From NCBI RefSeq assembly GCF_000739615.1, contig NZ_BATP01000027.1, positions 124,001 through 188,000 of the forward strand: DNA of 64,000 bases. The letters run 5' to 3'. Under the pieces are notes generated by a model. That model was not told the origin of the DNA. It did no database searches and worked only from the letters and a program-made list of their open reading frames with translations. Both the position numbers and the translations under genes were made by a program. Positions within the stretch are counted from its first letter, which is position 1. Each line of letters begins with the position of its first letter. Source of the DNA: Haloferula sp. BvORR071. Its GTDB lineage: Bacteria; Verrucomicrobiota; Verrucomicrobiia; Verrucomicrobiales; Akkermansiaceae. Below are positions 42,953-52,508 of the stretch, one piece after another.

Positions 42953-45900
42953 ATGAAGACCTCGACCATCTTCCTGTTTTTCGCCGCCACGGCTGCCGCG
43001 ACCCTAGTTGTGCACGCCGATCTCGCTGCCGACTTCGCCAGCATCACAGGGACCACTGCCGGACAAACTGTCTCCGGCTGGGGCTCGCCCGGCAGCATCG
43101 CCCGCCATGGCACTGCGGCCTTCCCGGTGCTGATGGACGCCAACGGCGTGGCCATCATGGCCGCGGGCCGCTACGGTGACAGCTACGCCGGAACAGCCGC
43201 CTGCGCGGTGGCCTTCGCCCACAACGGGCCGCTGGGCGGCGGTGCGAACTCGATGCCCGCCCTGTTAGAGGCGAGCGCGAAGTGGGCCAGCCGCAAGACC
43301 ACGCCCTCCACCATCACGGTGGGCTGCGGTGCGGGGATCGCGACCAGCTTCTGGACCAGCCGCGGCTACCTGACGAAGTCGGTGACGACGACGATGAGCT
43401 CATCCACGAACGACTTGAGCGGCGTGGATGTCTTCGTCTTCGACTGGCACTCGGGCTACAGCGCCGCGGCCGTGACCAAGATCCAGACCTTCACGGCAGC
43501 TGGCGGAGGAATCGTCTGCGGTGCCACGCCGTGGGCACTGGGGGCGACGCCGAGCGCGGATGCCTACAACGTGCTCGGCAGCTTCGGCCTGACCTTCAGC
43601 GGCTCCGGGTGGGATGGAACCTCCCCGGCCACGGTGCCGTCGACGGCACCCTCGGCCTACTACAGCGCTCTGAATGGCAGCAACGACCTGATCCGCGACA
43701 AGGAGGGCCTGATCACGATGACTCTGGCGAACAAGACCATCGCCGCGAACTCGATCGATCAAGTGCTGGCCGTGCGCAGTGATGTGACCACGCTGAACAA
43801 CGACATGGAGACGCTGGGCAACGCGACCCACTACAGCTGGATTGCGCCGACGAACTCCGCGACGATCTCGCGGGCCTCGAAGCCGGTGGAGGCAATGCTG
43901 GCGCGCTATCAGTCGAAGAAATTCGACGCGATGACGCCGGCGCAGTTGTTCGCGCACCCTTGTGCGAGCGACTTCCCGGGAACTCCCTCCGCAGGATCCA
44001 CGGTGAACAAGACAGTCTCTGTGAATGGCAACACCGCCACCGACTTCTACATGAATCAAGGCGGCAAGCCGACAAGGATCGAGACCGGCGTGTATGCCGC
44101 ACCGGGCGCTACGATCACGGTAACGATTCCCTCCGACAAGACCGCCGCTGGCTTGCAGGTCCACATCGCTGGCAATGGCAGTGAGGACGTCACTTGGAAT
44201 GCATCGACCTGGAGCTACTTCCCGAAACTGTGGCGGCGCGTGCCGCTGACCGCGACGAGCACGCAGACGGGCAACGTCTTCGGGGGCCTTGTAACGATCC
44301 TGGTGCCCGCCGGCAGCAGCCTTGGGACCTTCAATGTCACGGTGAGCGGCGCGCTTGAAGCTCCGTGCTTCGTGCTCGGGACCAATACCGACAGCGAGTG
44401 GAACAGCGGCCTGAGCACCAAACCGGCGCCCTACGGCTACCTGAAGACCGACAAGCTGACGCTCTACGTGCCGAAGGCCCAGCTCAGTGCGATGACCAAT
44501 CCGACCGCGGTGGGCAACTACTGGAAGTCCGTGATGGATACCGCCGACGAGTACTATGGCTATACGAATTGGCGGAAGCGCGGCGAAGCGATCGCGACCT
44601 CGCGCTACGTCTCGGCCGGGGCCGCTTATGCCGGCTATCCGATTGAAGCGGGCTGGGGCACCGATGACAACGGCCAGCTCGACGGCGCGCGGGTGAACGG
44701 CTCGTGGGGCAACTACCACGAACTCGGCCACGGCTATCAGGACAACTTCGACAATGCCTTCCGCATCCCCACTCACGCCGAGGTGGATGTGAACCTGATG
44801 CCGGCGATCATCTACTCGATCGTCCACAAGCAGACGACCTGGGAGTATTCGGAGAGCTTCTATGGCGCGGCGGACCGGATCAGCAGCCGCAATGCTTTCC
44901 TGGCATTGCCCACGGCCCAACAGACCTGGGCCAGTGCCTGCGATATCAATTCCGCCAACCGGGCATCCTACGACTTCTACTACAATCTGTCCGATGCCTT
45001 CGGCTGGGTGGCCTACAAGACTGCCTTCACGCGGCTGATGAACTACCTCCAGAACCCGAGCGGTTCGACCGACACCGACCTGAAGAACCTGAGCAGCAGC
45101 GACCCGAATTTCATTCGGAACCGCTTCTACCTGCTGTTCTGCGACGCAACCGGCCGCAACCTGGACACCTACTTCCAGCGCTACGGCCTGGGCAAGGTGG
45201 GTGCGGGCTATGAGATCACCCAATCGGTGAAAGACTTGGTGACCTCCAAGGGCTACCCGGTGTGGAGCGACAACGCCGCGCCGACCGCGATCAGCAATCC
45301 GGGAACCGTGAGCGTGGCGGAGGATGCCCCTACGGGCACCGTCGTACATAGCTTCACGGTGACGGACTCCGATCCGGGCGAGACTTACGAGTATCAACTC
45401 ACGTCGGGCGACGCGAACGGAGCCTTCACCCTGGACAAGAAAACCGGCGTGCTGAAGGTGCGCAGTCTCGACTACGAGACCGCTACATCCTACTCGCTGA
45501 CGGTCACGGCCTACGGCGACAGCATCCCGCTGAGCGGCACTCGCAACAGCATCACGCGAACCTTCACGGTGAACGTGACGGACACCCCGGATTCCCCGGT
45601 GGTGGCGGGCAAGCTCTTCACCGCGACCTCCGCGATGAGCAGCGGCACGGTGCTGGGCACGGCGACCGCGGCGCTTGATCCGACGCGTACCTTGGGCAGC
45701 TGGGCGATCACGGCAGGCAATGGCAGCGGGATCTTCGCGATCAATGCCTCCGGTCAGGTGACCCTGCAGACACCGGCTTCGCTGGGCTCGCCTGCAGCCT
45801 ATCAGCTCACGGTGCGCGCCACCGACAGCTCCGGTCAATCCGGTTACGGCCAGGTGATCGTGTATGCCAACGGAAGCCTGGGCGTGCGTGAGGAACGCTG

Positions 45901-47896
45901 GACCGGACAGGTCATCTCGGGATCGCCGGGCTACACCGGCTATCTCAGTTCCTTCACCTCGACCTCGGGTGTCGCTGACAACTACATCCGCCGCTTGAGC
46001 GGCTGGTTGCTGCCACCGACTTCGGGTCTCTATACCTTCTGGATTGCCTCGGATGACGGCTCGACTCTGTCGCTGGGCACGGGTGCGACTTCGGCATCGA
46101 AGGCGGCCATCGCCTCGGTCTCCGGCTACACCAGCTTCCAATCCTGGGATGAGAAGACCTCGCAGAAGAGCGTGACAATGTTCCTCGCGGGCGGAACGCC
46201 TTATTACATCGAGGCGATCCAGAACGAAGGCGGCGGCGGCGACCACGTGGCGGTGGCGTGGGAAGGACCAGGCATCACCCGCCAGGTCATCCCGGGCTCC
46301 GCGCTGGTGCCGGCGGCCCCAGGCGTGACGATCAGCGACTACACACCATCTGCTCCCACAATCAGCCTGAGCTCTCCGAGCAATGGCGCGGTCTATGCCA
46401 GCCCGGCGACGATCGTGATCAACGCCACGGTGAGCGACAACGGCAACAACGTGACCAAAGTGCAGTTCTTCGATGGGGCGACCTTGCTGGCAGAAGATTA
46501 TGCACCGCCTTACTCGACGACGCTAACCGGCTCGACGCTGGGCAGCCACCCGATCAAGGCGAAACTGGTTTACGGAGCATCCAGCCTGGACTCCAGCACG
46601 GCCACCGTGACGGTGAGCACGACACCGGCGGATTCCGATAGCGATGGCTACGCCGATGCGCTGGAGACCGCGCTGGGCACCAACCCCAATAGCTCGGCAT
46701 CACAACCGGCCGCAATCTACAGCGGGCTGAAGTCCTGGTGGCGCTTGAATGAAAGCTCCGGCACGACGGCAGCAGACAGCTCCGGCTACGCCCGGACTGG
46801 CGCAGTAAGCGGTGCGACCTGGGCCACGGGCAAGGAGGGCAATGCCCTGCAACTCGACGGTGTGAACGACGGCATGGTCGCGGGATCGGCGGCAGCCATC
46901 ACCGGCACTGGCAACTTCACGCTGGGTGCCTGGGTGAAGGTGAATGCCGGCTCGCCGCTGGGCACGGTGATCCAGCAGCGCGAACCGGGTGGCAGCGGCT
47001 ACATCGGCGAGTATTCGCTGAATGTGAACGCGGATGGCACGGTAAGCTTCTTCATCTATGGCAGCGGCGGCTACCAGGTGAACCTGACCACCACAACCAC
47101 GGTGAACAACGGCCAGTGGCACTACCTCGCGGCGGTGCGCAATGGAACCGCTGGCAGCGTTTACATCGACGGCGTGCAGGCAGCCACGGCCACCGGCACC
47201 GCGCAGTCGCTGAATGCGCTCGCCGTGGCGATCGGCTACGACTACCGCGACTCGAACAAGTACTTCACCGGGGCGATCGATGACGTGCGGATCTACTCGC
47301 GCGCACTCAGCACGGATGAAGTGATGTCGATCTACGATCCGACGGCACTGCCTTCGGTCTGGGCCAAGCAGGATCTCGGCAGCGTAGGTGTGGCCGGCAG
47401 TGCTACGCATTCCGCGGGCACCTACACGGTGAATGGCTCCGGCGCTGACATCTGGGGAACGGCGGATGCCTTCTACTATGTGTGGCAGAGCCTGAGCGGC
47501 GACGGCGAGATCGTGGCCCGCGTAGCCTCGGTGGAGAATACCAATGCCTGGGCGAAGGCGGGCGTCATGATTCGTGAGAGTCTGACGGCCGGATCGAAGC
47601 ACGCGATGATCGTGGTCTCGCCGAGCAGCGGGGTCTCCTTCCAGCGACGCCTGACCGCGAGCGGATCGAGCACGAGCACGACGACCACCGGAGTCATCGC
47701 ACCGCAGTGGCTGAAGATCAATCGCACCGGGAACACGCTGACCGTGTCTTACTCCGCGAATGGCAGCACGTGGACGACGCTGGGCAGTGATACCGTAACG
47801 ATGGCCGCAAGCATCCAAATCGGACTCGCGGTAAGTGCCCACAACAATGCGACGGACTGCACCGCGGTCTTCGACAACGTGACAGTTACACCCTGA
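42953..47896 (+). CDS. Secreted multidomain M60 metallopeptidase (enhancin/mucin-binding type)
   Basis: A 1647-residue exported protein. Signal peptide 1-21 (ends VVHA). An N-terminal alpha/beta domain (about 25-330) is followed by a Peptidase_M60 domain (about 375-770) with the zinc motif HELGH (His589, Glu590, His593). The rest is modular: two cadherin-like repeats (about 778-970), PA14 (about 975-1118), an Ig-like domain (about 1130-1225), a TSP3 loop (DSDSDGYADALETALG), LamG (about 1255-1465) and a terminal concanavalin-like domain (about 1470-1647). M60 enzymes cleave mucin-type O-glycoproteins, and PA14 and LamG bind glycans. It probably digests glycoproteins outside the cell. The start at 42953 is preceded by AGAAGG. 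Confidence 0.88.
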   Translation: MKTSTIFLFFAATAAATLVVHADLAADFASITGTTAGQTVSGWGSPGSIARHGTAAFPVLMDANGVAIMAAGRYGDSYAGTAACAVAFAHNGPLGGGANSMPALLEASAKWASRKTTPSTITVGCGAGIATSFWTSRGYLTKSVTTTMSSSTNDLSGVDVFVFDWHSGYSAAAVTKIQTFTAAGGGIVCGATPWALGATPSADAYNVLGSFGLTFSGSGWDGTSPATVPSTAPSAYYSALNGSNDLIRDKEGLITMTLANKTIAANSIDQVLAVRSDVTTLNNDMETLGNATHYSWIAPTNSATISRASKPVEAMLARYQSKKFDAMTPAQLFAHPCASDFPGTPSAGSTVNKTVSVNGNTATDFYMNQGGKPTRIETGVYAAPGATITVTIPSDKTAAGLQVHIAGNGSEDVTWNASTWSYFPKLWRRVPLTATSTQTGNVFGGLVTILVPAGSSLGTFNVTVSGALEAPCFVLGTNTDSEWNSGLSTKPAPYGYLKTDKLTLYVPKAQLSAMTNPTAVGNYWKSVMDTADEYYGYTNWRKRGEAIATSRYVSAGAAYAGYPIEAGWGTDDNGQLDGARVNGSWGNYHELGHGYQDNFDNAFRIPTHAEVDVNLMPAIIYSIVHKQTTWEYSESFYGAADRISSRNAFLALPTAQQTWASACDINSANRASYDFYYNLSDAFGWVAYKTAFTRLMNYLQNPSGSTDTDLKNLSSSDPNFIRNRFYLLFCDATGRNLDTYFQRYGLGKVGAGYEITQSVKDLVTSKGYPVWSDNAAPTAISNPGTVSVAEDAPTGTVVHSFTVTDSDPGETYEYQLTSGDANGAFTLDKKTGVLKVRSLDYETATSYSLTVTAYGDSIPLSGTRNSITRTFTVNVTDTPDSPVVAGKLFTATSAMSSGTVLGTATAALDPTRTLGSWAITAGNGSGIFAINASGQVTLQTPASLGSPAAYQLTVRATDSSGQSGYGQVIVYANGSLGVREERWTGQVISGSPGYTGYLSSFTSTSGVADNYIRRLSGWLLPPTSGLYTFWIASDDGSTLSLGTGATSASKAAIASVSGYTSFQSWDEKTSQKSVTMFLAGGTPYYIEAIQNEGGGGDHVAVAWEGPGITRQVIPGSALVPAAPGVTISDYTPSAPTISLSSPSNGAVYASPATIVINATVSDNGNNVTKVQFFDGATLLAEDYAPPYSTTLTGSTLGSHPIKAKLVYGASSLDSSTATVTVSTTPADSDSDGYADALETALGTNPNSSASQPAAIYSGLKSWWRLNESSGTTAADSSGYARTGAVSGATWATGKEGNALQLDGVNDGMVAGSAAAITGTGNFTLGAWVKVNAGSPLGTVIQQREPGGSGYIGEYSLNVNADGTVSFFIYGSGGYQVNLTTTTTVNNGQWHYLAAVRNGTAGSVYIDGVQAATATGTAQSLNALAVAIGYDYRDSNKYFTGAIDDVRIYSRALSTDEVMSIYDPTALPSVWAKQDLGSVGVAGSATHSAGTYTVNGSGADIWGTADAFYYVWQSLSGDGEIVARVASVENTNAWAKAGVMIRESLTAGSKHAMIVVSPSSGVSFQRRLTASGSSTSTTTTGVIAPQWLKINRTGNTLTVSYSANGSTWTTLGSDTVTMAASIQIGLAVSAHNNATDCTAVFDNVTVTP

Positions 47897-47930
47897 CCCG
47901 ACTCCCCCCCACCCGCCCCGACGGCAAGAC

Positions 47931-48755
47931 ATGACGCGCATGAAATCCGTGATGATCATTCCGGTGCTGATGACCGTGCTTGCCGCCGGGGTCTGGCTGG
48001 TGGCCCCTGATCTGGGCCGCCGGGAACCCGCGGAATCCCGCCCGGCCAAAATCGGGCGGAATTCCGACCCGGGGAGACACCCGGCAGAAGGAGAAGAAGA
48101 ACCTAACAAATCGACGGCAGCCTCCCCTGCTTTAGTGAAGGATCGCAGTTTGGTGGAGACGGTGATCGAGATGGCGACGAGCGACCCGGTGCAGGCACTC
48201 AAGCGGGCGGAGGCAATTGCGGATCCGAAGTTGCGAGGCGAGACGATGGGCTTTGCCGCGGCGCAATGGGCCGCGTTGGATGCCGATGCGGTTTTCGCAT
48301 GGCTGGAAGCGAGACACGATGAAGAGGCGCGCCCCTTCATCGAGAGGATGGTGTTCCCGGCCTTGGCCGAGGAGGATCCTGTTAGAGTAGCTGCTTGGTT
48401 GTCCGAAGGAAAGGCCCAGCCACAGGTGATGGAGGCTGCGGTCGCAGCCACAGTGCAACGCTGGACGCAGAGGAATCCTGCAACGGCGGCAGAGTGGGTG
48501 GGATCTTTTGCGGACGAGCGCTTGTTGAAAGCAGCGGTCGAGCCACTGATAAGTTTGTGGGTGAAGCAGGAACGTGAGGCTCCGGCAAAGTGGATTGAGG
48601 GTTTGCCTGCCGGGATCACGAAAGAGGAAGCCTGCGCTGCTTATGCGGCAGCACTGGCGCTCAGCGCACCGGAGGAAGCGAAAGCTTGGGCCGCGAAAAT
48701 CGAGACGAAGGATCTCGCGGAAGCCACGCGGAAGCGGATCGCGGCGGCGGAGTAA
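47931..48755 (+). CDS. Exported helical-repeat protein
   Basis: A 274-residue protein with an N-terminal hydrophobic segment (MIIPVLMTVLAAGVWLVAP). A low-complexity charged linker follows, then about five helix pairs with a recurring pattern A..W (MGFAAAQWAALDADAVFAWLEA, PVRVAAWLSEGKAQP, PATAAEWVGSF, PAKWIEGLP, AKAWAAKI). Such W/A repeat proteins are common in Verrucomicrobia and are probably periplasmic scaffolds. The gene lies 34 bases downstream of the M60 gene, so it may be co-transcribed. It converges with the helicase gene, 7 bases between stops. Confidence 0.6.
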   Translation: MTRMKSVMIIPVLMTVLAAGVWLVAPDLGRREPAESRPAKIGRNSDPGRHPAEGEEEPNKSTAASPALVKDRSLVETVIEMATSDPVQALKRAEAIADPKLRGETMGFAAAQWAALDADAVFAWLEARHDEEARPFIERMVFPALAEEDPVRVAAWLSEGKAQPQVMEAAVAATVQRWTQRNPATAAEWVGSFADERLLKAAVEPLISLWVKQEREAPAKWIEGLPAGITKEEACAAYAAALALSAPEEAKAWAAKIETKDLAEATRKRIAAAE

Positions 48756-48762
48756 GCCTCGT

Positions 48763-49875
48763 TCAGCGCATCTCGGTAAAACCCACGCCCAGCTCATTGC
48801 CGATCCGCTGGATCTTCGGCCGCTCGCGCGGTTCGATCAGGGTGATCGAGATGCCCTTCTTGCCCGCACGGGCGGTCCGGCCGCTACGGTGGGTGTAGTA
48901 TTCGAGCTGGTCCGGCGGCTGGTGATGGATGACGAAGGCCAGCCCATCGACATCAATGCCGCGGGCCACGACATCGGTGGCAACCAGGACACGGAAGCGG
49001 CCCTTCTTGAAGGAGCGCATGACCTTGTCGCGCTCCGGCTGGGTCAGATCACCCTGCAGCACGTCGACTTCGATGCCCTCCTTGGCGAGCTGTTTGCCAA
49101 GGGTGATCGCTCCCGCTTTGGTTCGGCAGAAGACCAGCCCCCGATCCTCGTGGCGGCGCTTGAGGAAGCCGGCGATGAACTCCGCCTTCTCGTCGCGGGC
49201 GCAGACGGCGAAACGGTGGTCGATGTCGCGGTTGACCACATGGCTGCGGTCGATCGTGAGGCGATGCGGCGAGGGCGACATGCAGTCCTTGATCAGGACT
49301 TGGATCGCATCCGGGAAAGTGGCGGAAAAGAGCCAGGTGCTCTGGCGCGAGCGGGTCCAGCCGATGATCTGGCTGAGCTCCTTCTTGAAGCCCATGCTCA
49401 GCATCTCATCCGCCTCATCAAGCACCAGGTGCTTCACGGCGGCGAGCGAGAGCGCCTTCTGGTTGACCAACTCGACCAGGCGGCCGGGAGTCGCGACCAC
49501 GATGTGGGTCGGGCGCTGGAGCGCGGCGATCTGGCGATCCATCTTGTCGCCGCCGCAGACGACCTCGACGAAGATCTTCGCGGAGAACTTCGTGAAACGG
49601 AAGAGCTGCTTGCCGACCTGCTTGGCCAGTTCGCGAGTGGGCGCAACGACGAGCGCTTGGATCTCCTTCGACTTCGGGTCGACCTTGGTCAACAGCGGCA
49701 GGCCGAAGGCGGCGGTCTTGCCAGTGCCGGTCTGGGCCTGCGCGATCAAGTCGCCACCGTTTTCCATCAGGAAGGGGATGGCCTTCTCCTGGACTTCGGT
49801 GGGCTTGACGATGCCGAGGGCCTCAAGGCCTTGGATGAGATCGGCGGGGACGCCCAGTTCTTGGAATGTGCTCAC
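48763..49875 (-). CDS. DEAD-box ATP-dependent RNA helicase
   Basis: About 370 residues from the GTG at 49875 ([16 protein letters not shown]). All motifs are in place: Q-motif region GIVKPTEVQ, motif I AQTGTGKT (47-54), Ia PTRELAKQ, Ib TPGR, motif II DEAD (153-156), motif III SAT, motif [12 protein letters not shown] and VARGIDVDG, motif [12 protein letters not shown]. Similar in size to the core of RhlE/CshA proteins but without a basic C-terminal tail. It unwinds RNA in ribosome assembly or decay, often in the cold. The frame extends to 50151 but the upstream residues are not conserved-looking. Confidence 0.92.
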   Translation of the reverse strand: MSTFQELGVPADLIQGLEALGIVKPTEVQEKAIPFLMENGGDLIAQAQTGTGKTAAFGLPLLTKVDPKSKEIQALVVAPTRELAKQVGKQLFRFTKFSAKIFVEVVCGGDKMDRQIAALQRPTHIVVATPGRLVELVNQKALSLAAVKHLVLDEADEMLSMGFKKELSQIIGWTRSRQSTWLFSATFPDAIQVLIKDCMSPSPHRLTIDRSHVVNRDIDHRFAVCARDEKAEFIAGFLKRRHEDRGLVFCRTKAGAITLGKQLAKEGIEVDVLQGDLTQPERDKVMRSFKKGRFRVLVATDVVARGIDVDGLAFVIHHQPPDQLEYYTHRSGRTARAGKKGISITLIEPRERPKIQRIGNELGVGFTEMR

Positions 49876-50012
49876 GGGTGCGGTGCGGTGTGCAATTACC
49901 CTGCGCCTTGCATTCCGCAATGACGAGCCATGAATCCAAGCTGTTAGATTCAGGGTCGGAATCCGCCTTGCCGGGATACGTATTTCCCGATAGTCGGGGG
50001 CTCTGCGTTCCC

Positions 50013-50906
50013 ATGAATTCCCCCTACATGGCGGCAGCTTTCGCTCTCCTGTCCGCGGTCTCGCCGCTGGCCGCCGGTGAGCGTTTGATCGCGGACGGCT
50101 TTGCCCAACAGGCCGCTGGCGGTGGCGTTCTTCTATCCCTGAACGTCGCATCTTCCCCGCTGCTGGCCCTCTCCGCCGCGCCGCTGGACCGCTATTTCAT
50201 CCCGCCCGCCCACGTCCGCTGGGAGGTGGAGTTGACCGGCACGAACAATGCCCAAGGGGTGCCGCTGGCGCTCGCGCTGCGCAGCGCCCCGAATGACTAT
50301 GCTTGGCCCGCAGGGGAGGAGTTTTCATCCGCCCGCTTCGCCGGGTCCAGCAATGCGATGAATCCTTTTGAGAACCCACTCGACCCCCTGGGCGTGACTC
50401 CCGGCGGCCCGCCGGACTACGATCAGGACGGGGTCGCAGATCCGGACGACGCCTTTCCCGGCGATCCCGCCGAGTCCGTGGACACGGATGGCGACGGGAT
50501 CGGGAACAATGCCGACCCCGACGACGACAACGACGGGATCCCGGATGCGTGGGAGATCACGAACGGTCTCAATCCCCTGGTCTCGAACGGCCAGCGCGAC
50601 TCGGACTTCGACGGCTTCACCGACTTCGAGGAATACGAGGCTGATACCGGCCCGCTCAATGGCCGCTCACGGCTGCAAGTTGCCCTCAGCACACCCAGCC
50701 CGGGTAGCGTGCGGCTGAGCTGGACCGGCATGCCAGGCCGCACCTACTCGCTCTCGCGCTTGCCCGCGATGTCACTGCTGCCGGTCGTCTTGGCACAGGG
50801 TATCCTCAGCGGCAGCAGCCGTCCCGTGACGCTCTTCCAAGACATTCCCGCGACCTCACGCAGCGACTTCTATTTCCTGAAGGCTTCTGTCGCCACCGGC
50901 CCCTAA
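50013..50906 (+). CDS. Exported TSP3-repeat protein with C-terminal beta module, paired with hcp
   Basis: A 297-residue protein with signal peptide 1-21 (ends SPLAAG). The N-terminal half (about 22-120) has no match I know. Calcium-binding TSP3 repeats cover about 130-215 ([52 protein letters not shown]). The tail ([17 protein letters not shown] ... DFYFLKA) is the same beta module as in other exported proteins of the window. Only 24 bases separate it from the exported hcp gene downstream, so they are an operon. It mirrors the Hcp-TSP3 fusion at 3665. Confidence 0.75.
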   Translation: MNSPYMAAAFALLSAVSPLAAGERLIADGFAQQAAGGGVLLSLNVASSPLLALSAAPLDRYFIPPAHVRWEVELTGTNNAQGVPLALALRSAPNDYAWPAGEEFSSARFAGSSNAMNPFENPLDPLGVTPGGPPDYDQDGVADPDDAFPGDPAESVDTDGDGIGNNADPDDDNDGIPDAWEITNGLNPLVSNGQRDSDFDGFTDFEEYEADTGPLNGRSRLQVALSTPSPGSVRLSWTGMPGRTYSLSRLPAMSLLPVVLAQGILSGSSRPVTLFQDIPATSRSDFYFLKASVATGP

Positions 50907-50930
50907 CCAACCACTCGCCCTGCATCACTC

Positions 50931-51464
50931 ATGAAAACACTTCTTCTTCTCGCCGCCGGCTGCCTGCTGGCACTCTGCCCGGCACAGGCAGCGGAAAGCA
51001 TCCACGTGATCGTCAAAGGCAAGAAGCAGGGCATCATCAAGGGCGAGCTTGCCGACGATACGATCGAGGCTCTGGCCTATCAGCACGAGATCACGGTCCC
51101 GACCGATCCAACCACCGGCCAGTCGACCGGTCGCCGCCAGCACAAGCCGCTGACGATTGTGAAGGCGATCGATAAGTCCACGCCCGGGCTCTACGCCATG
51201 ATCGTGACCAATGAAGCTTCGGACGTCACCCTGAAGTTCTACCGCAAGGATCCGAAGGACGGTGTCACGAAGAACTACTACACCATCGTGCTGAAGAACG
51301 CGTTTATCTCGAACATCCGCGGCTGGAAGCCGAACACGCGTGATCTCTCCGCGGACCGCGCCGGAGACCTGGAGGAGGTGTCCTTCAGATACCAGACGAT
51401 CACGGGAACCTACACGGAAGGTGGATTCACCTTCGAGGACGATTGGTCGAGCACGGGTGCTTGA
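50931..51464 (+). CDS. Hcp-family protein with signal peptide (EvpC/HcpA class)
   Basis: A 177-residue protein: signal peptide 1-20 (LALCPAQAA) and then a full Hcp domain. The central part VPTDPTTGQSTGRRQHKPL followed by TIVKAIDKSTPGLY closely follows the pattern of enterobacterial Hcp (PTDxxTGxxTGxRxHxPF...KEIDxSSPxLY). A strand region FYRKDPKDGVTKNYYTIVLKN and EEVSFRYQTITGTYTEGG come next. It differs from the hcp at 4549, so the two loci hold two separate Hcp classes. Again, export by Sec is predicted and no type VI secretion gene is near. It follows the TSP3 gene in the same direction. Confidence 0.8.
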   Translation: MKTLLLLAAGCLLALCPAQAAESIHVIVKGKKQGIIKGELADDTIEALAYQHEITVPTDPTTGQSTGRRQHKPLTIVKAIDKSTPGLYAMIVTNEASDVTLKFYRKDPKDGVTKNYYTIVLKNAFISNIRGWKPNTRDLSADRAGDLEEVSFRYQTITGTYTEGGFTFEDDWSSTGA

Positions 51465-51474
51465 AGACCACGCG

Positions 51475-51747
51475 ATGAACCCGGTAACCGACAACGCCTC
51501 CCGCCAGCGCTTCGAGCTTGAGGAGGAGGGCAAGCTGGCCTTCGCCGACTATCGTGTGCAGGCCGACGTGCTGATCCTCCCGCACGTGGAAGCGGACCCG
51601 GCCTTGCGCGGGCGCGGGGCAGCGGGACGCCTGATGACGGGCGTGATGGAAATCGTTCGCGAGCGCGGGCTGAAGGTCATGCCGGTGTGCAGCTATGCGG
51701 TGGCGTGGCTGGAGCGTCATCCCGAATACGCGGACTTGATTCGCTAG
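51475..51747 (+). CDS. Small GNAT acetyltransferase (YjdJ-like)
   Basis: A 90-residue protein of the short GNAT type (Acetyltransf_CG). RQRFELEEEGKLAFADYRVQ forms the first strands, LILPHVEADPALRGRGAAGRLM the acetyl-CoA pyrophosphate loop (RGRGAA), and MPVCSYAVAWLERHPEYADLI the end helix. These are close to plant-type and YjdJ N-acetyltransferases; the substrate is unknown. It begins 10 bases after the hcp stop, so it may be translated from the same message. Cytoplasmic. Confidence 0.85.
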   Translation: MNPVTDNASRQRFELEEEGKLAFADYRVQADVLILPHVEADPALRGRGAAGRLMTGVMEIVRERGLKVMPVCSYAVAWLERHPEYADLIR

Positions 51748-51787
51748 AGGCACCGACGCGCGAAGGTGGCTCTGTTTTACTCTGCTC

Positions 51788-52432
51788 ATGAAGTCCGGAT
51801 TCATTCTCGTCGGTGCCGCGATGATCTCTCTCCTCCACGCGGAGACACCGGCACCACCGAAGGCACCGGCCAAGATCGATCCGAAGAAGCTTGAGCAGCT
51901 CGCTCAATGGTCGAAGGCGAATCAGGCTTATCAGGATGGACTGGCCGCCTTCGCCAAGGCCAAGGGCGATGAAGCGGTGGCGAAGTTCACAGAGGCGCTG
52001 AAGTTGATCGATGGCTTCACCGATGCGCACTTTGCCCGCGGCCGGACTTACTTTGAGATGAAGAAGCATGAGCCCGCGGTGGAGGACTTCACCCGCGTGA
52101 TCAAGGATCAGCCGGAGGCTGTAGATGCTTATTACTACCGCGGCACGGCCTTGTGGAATCTGAACCGCCTGAAAGAAGCGCTCGCGGACTTCGACATCGT
52201 CGTGAGCAAGCAGCCGCGCCAGATCAACTATCGCGAGCGCCGGGCCGCATTGCATCAGCAAATGAAACAGCCGGCCTTGGCCTTGGCGGATTTCGACATG
52301 ATGGTGGCCTTGGAACCGCTGCAGCCCTCGACCTTGGAACGGCGCGCGGAGATCCACCGGCTGATGGGCTCAAACGAGTTGGCGAATCAGGATGAGCTGT
52401 GGGCGAAGCAGCTTCGCGACGCGGGATTCTGA
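51788..52432 (+). CDS. Exported TPR protein
   Basis: A 214-residue protein. Signal peptide about 1-18. Four TPR units follow (ANQAYQDGLAAFAKAKGDEA, AHFARGRTYFEMKKHEPAVEDF, AYYYRGTALWNLNRLKEALADF, RERRAALHQQMKQPALALADF, the last partly degenerate). TPR proteins mediate protein contacts, here in the periplasm. Proximity to the exported-Hcp genes (40 bases after the acetyltransferase) makes a shared role conceivable but unproven. Confidence 0.8.
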   Translation: MKSGFILVGAAMISLLHAETPAPPKAPAKIDPKKLEQLAQWSKANQAYQDGLAAFAKAKGDEAVAKFTEALKLIDGFTDAHFARGRTYFEMKKHEPAVEDFTRVIKDQPEAVDAYYYRGTALWNLNRLKEALADFDIVVSKQPRQINYRERRAALHQQMKQPALALADFDMMVALEPLQPSTLERRAEIHRLMGSNELANQDELWAKQLRDAGF

Positions 52433-52508
52433 GACTTCCATCCTTGCAATCGCGGTCCGGGCTTTCGATAGTCCATTCCTTCTCAAAGAAGGACGGAAGG
52501 AGGACGCC

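Noticed and set aside
43400..48619. Very long minus-strand open frames opposite the M60 gene
   Set aside because: Long antisense frames are common in G+C-rich genes; composition is Arg/Gly/His-rich without domains.
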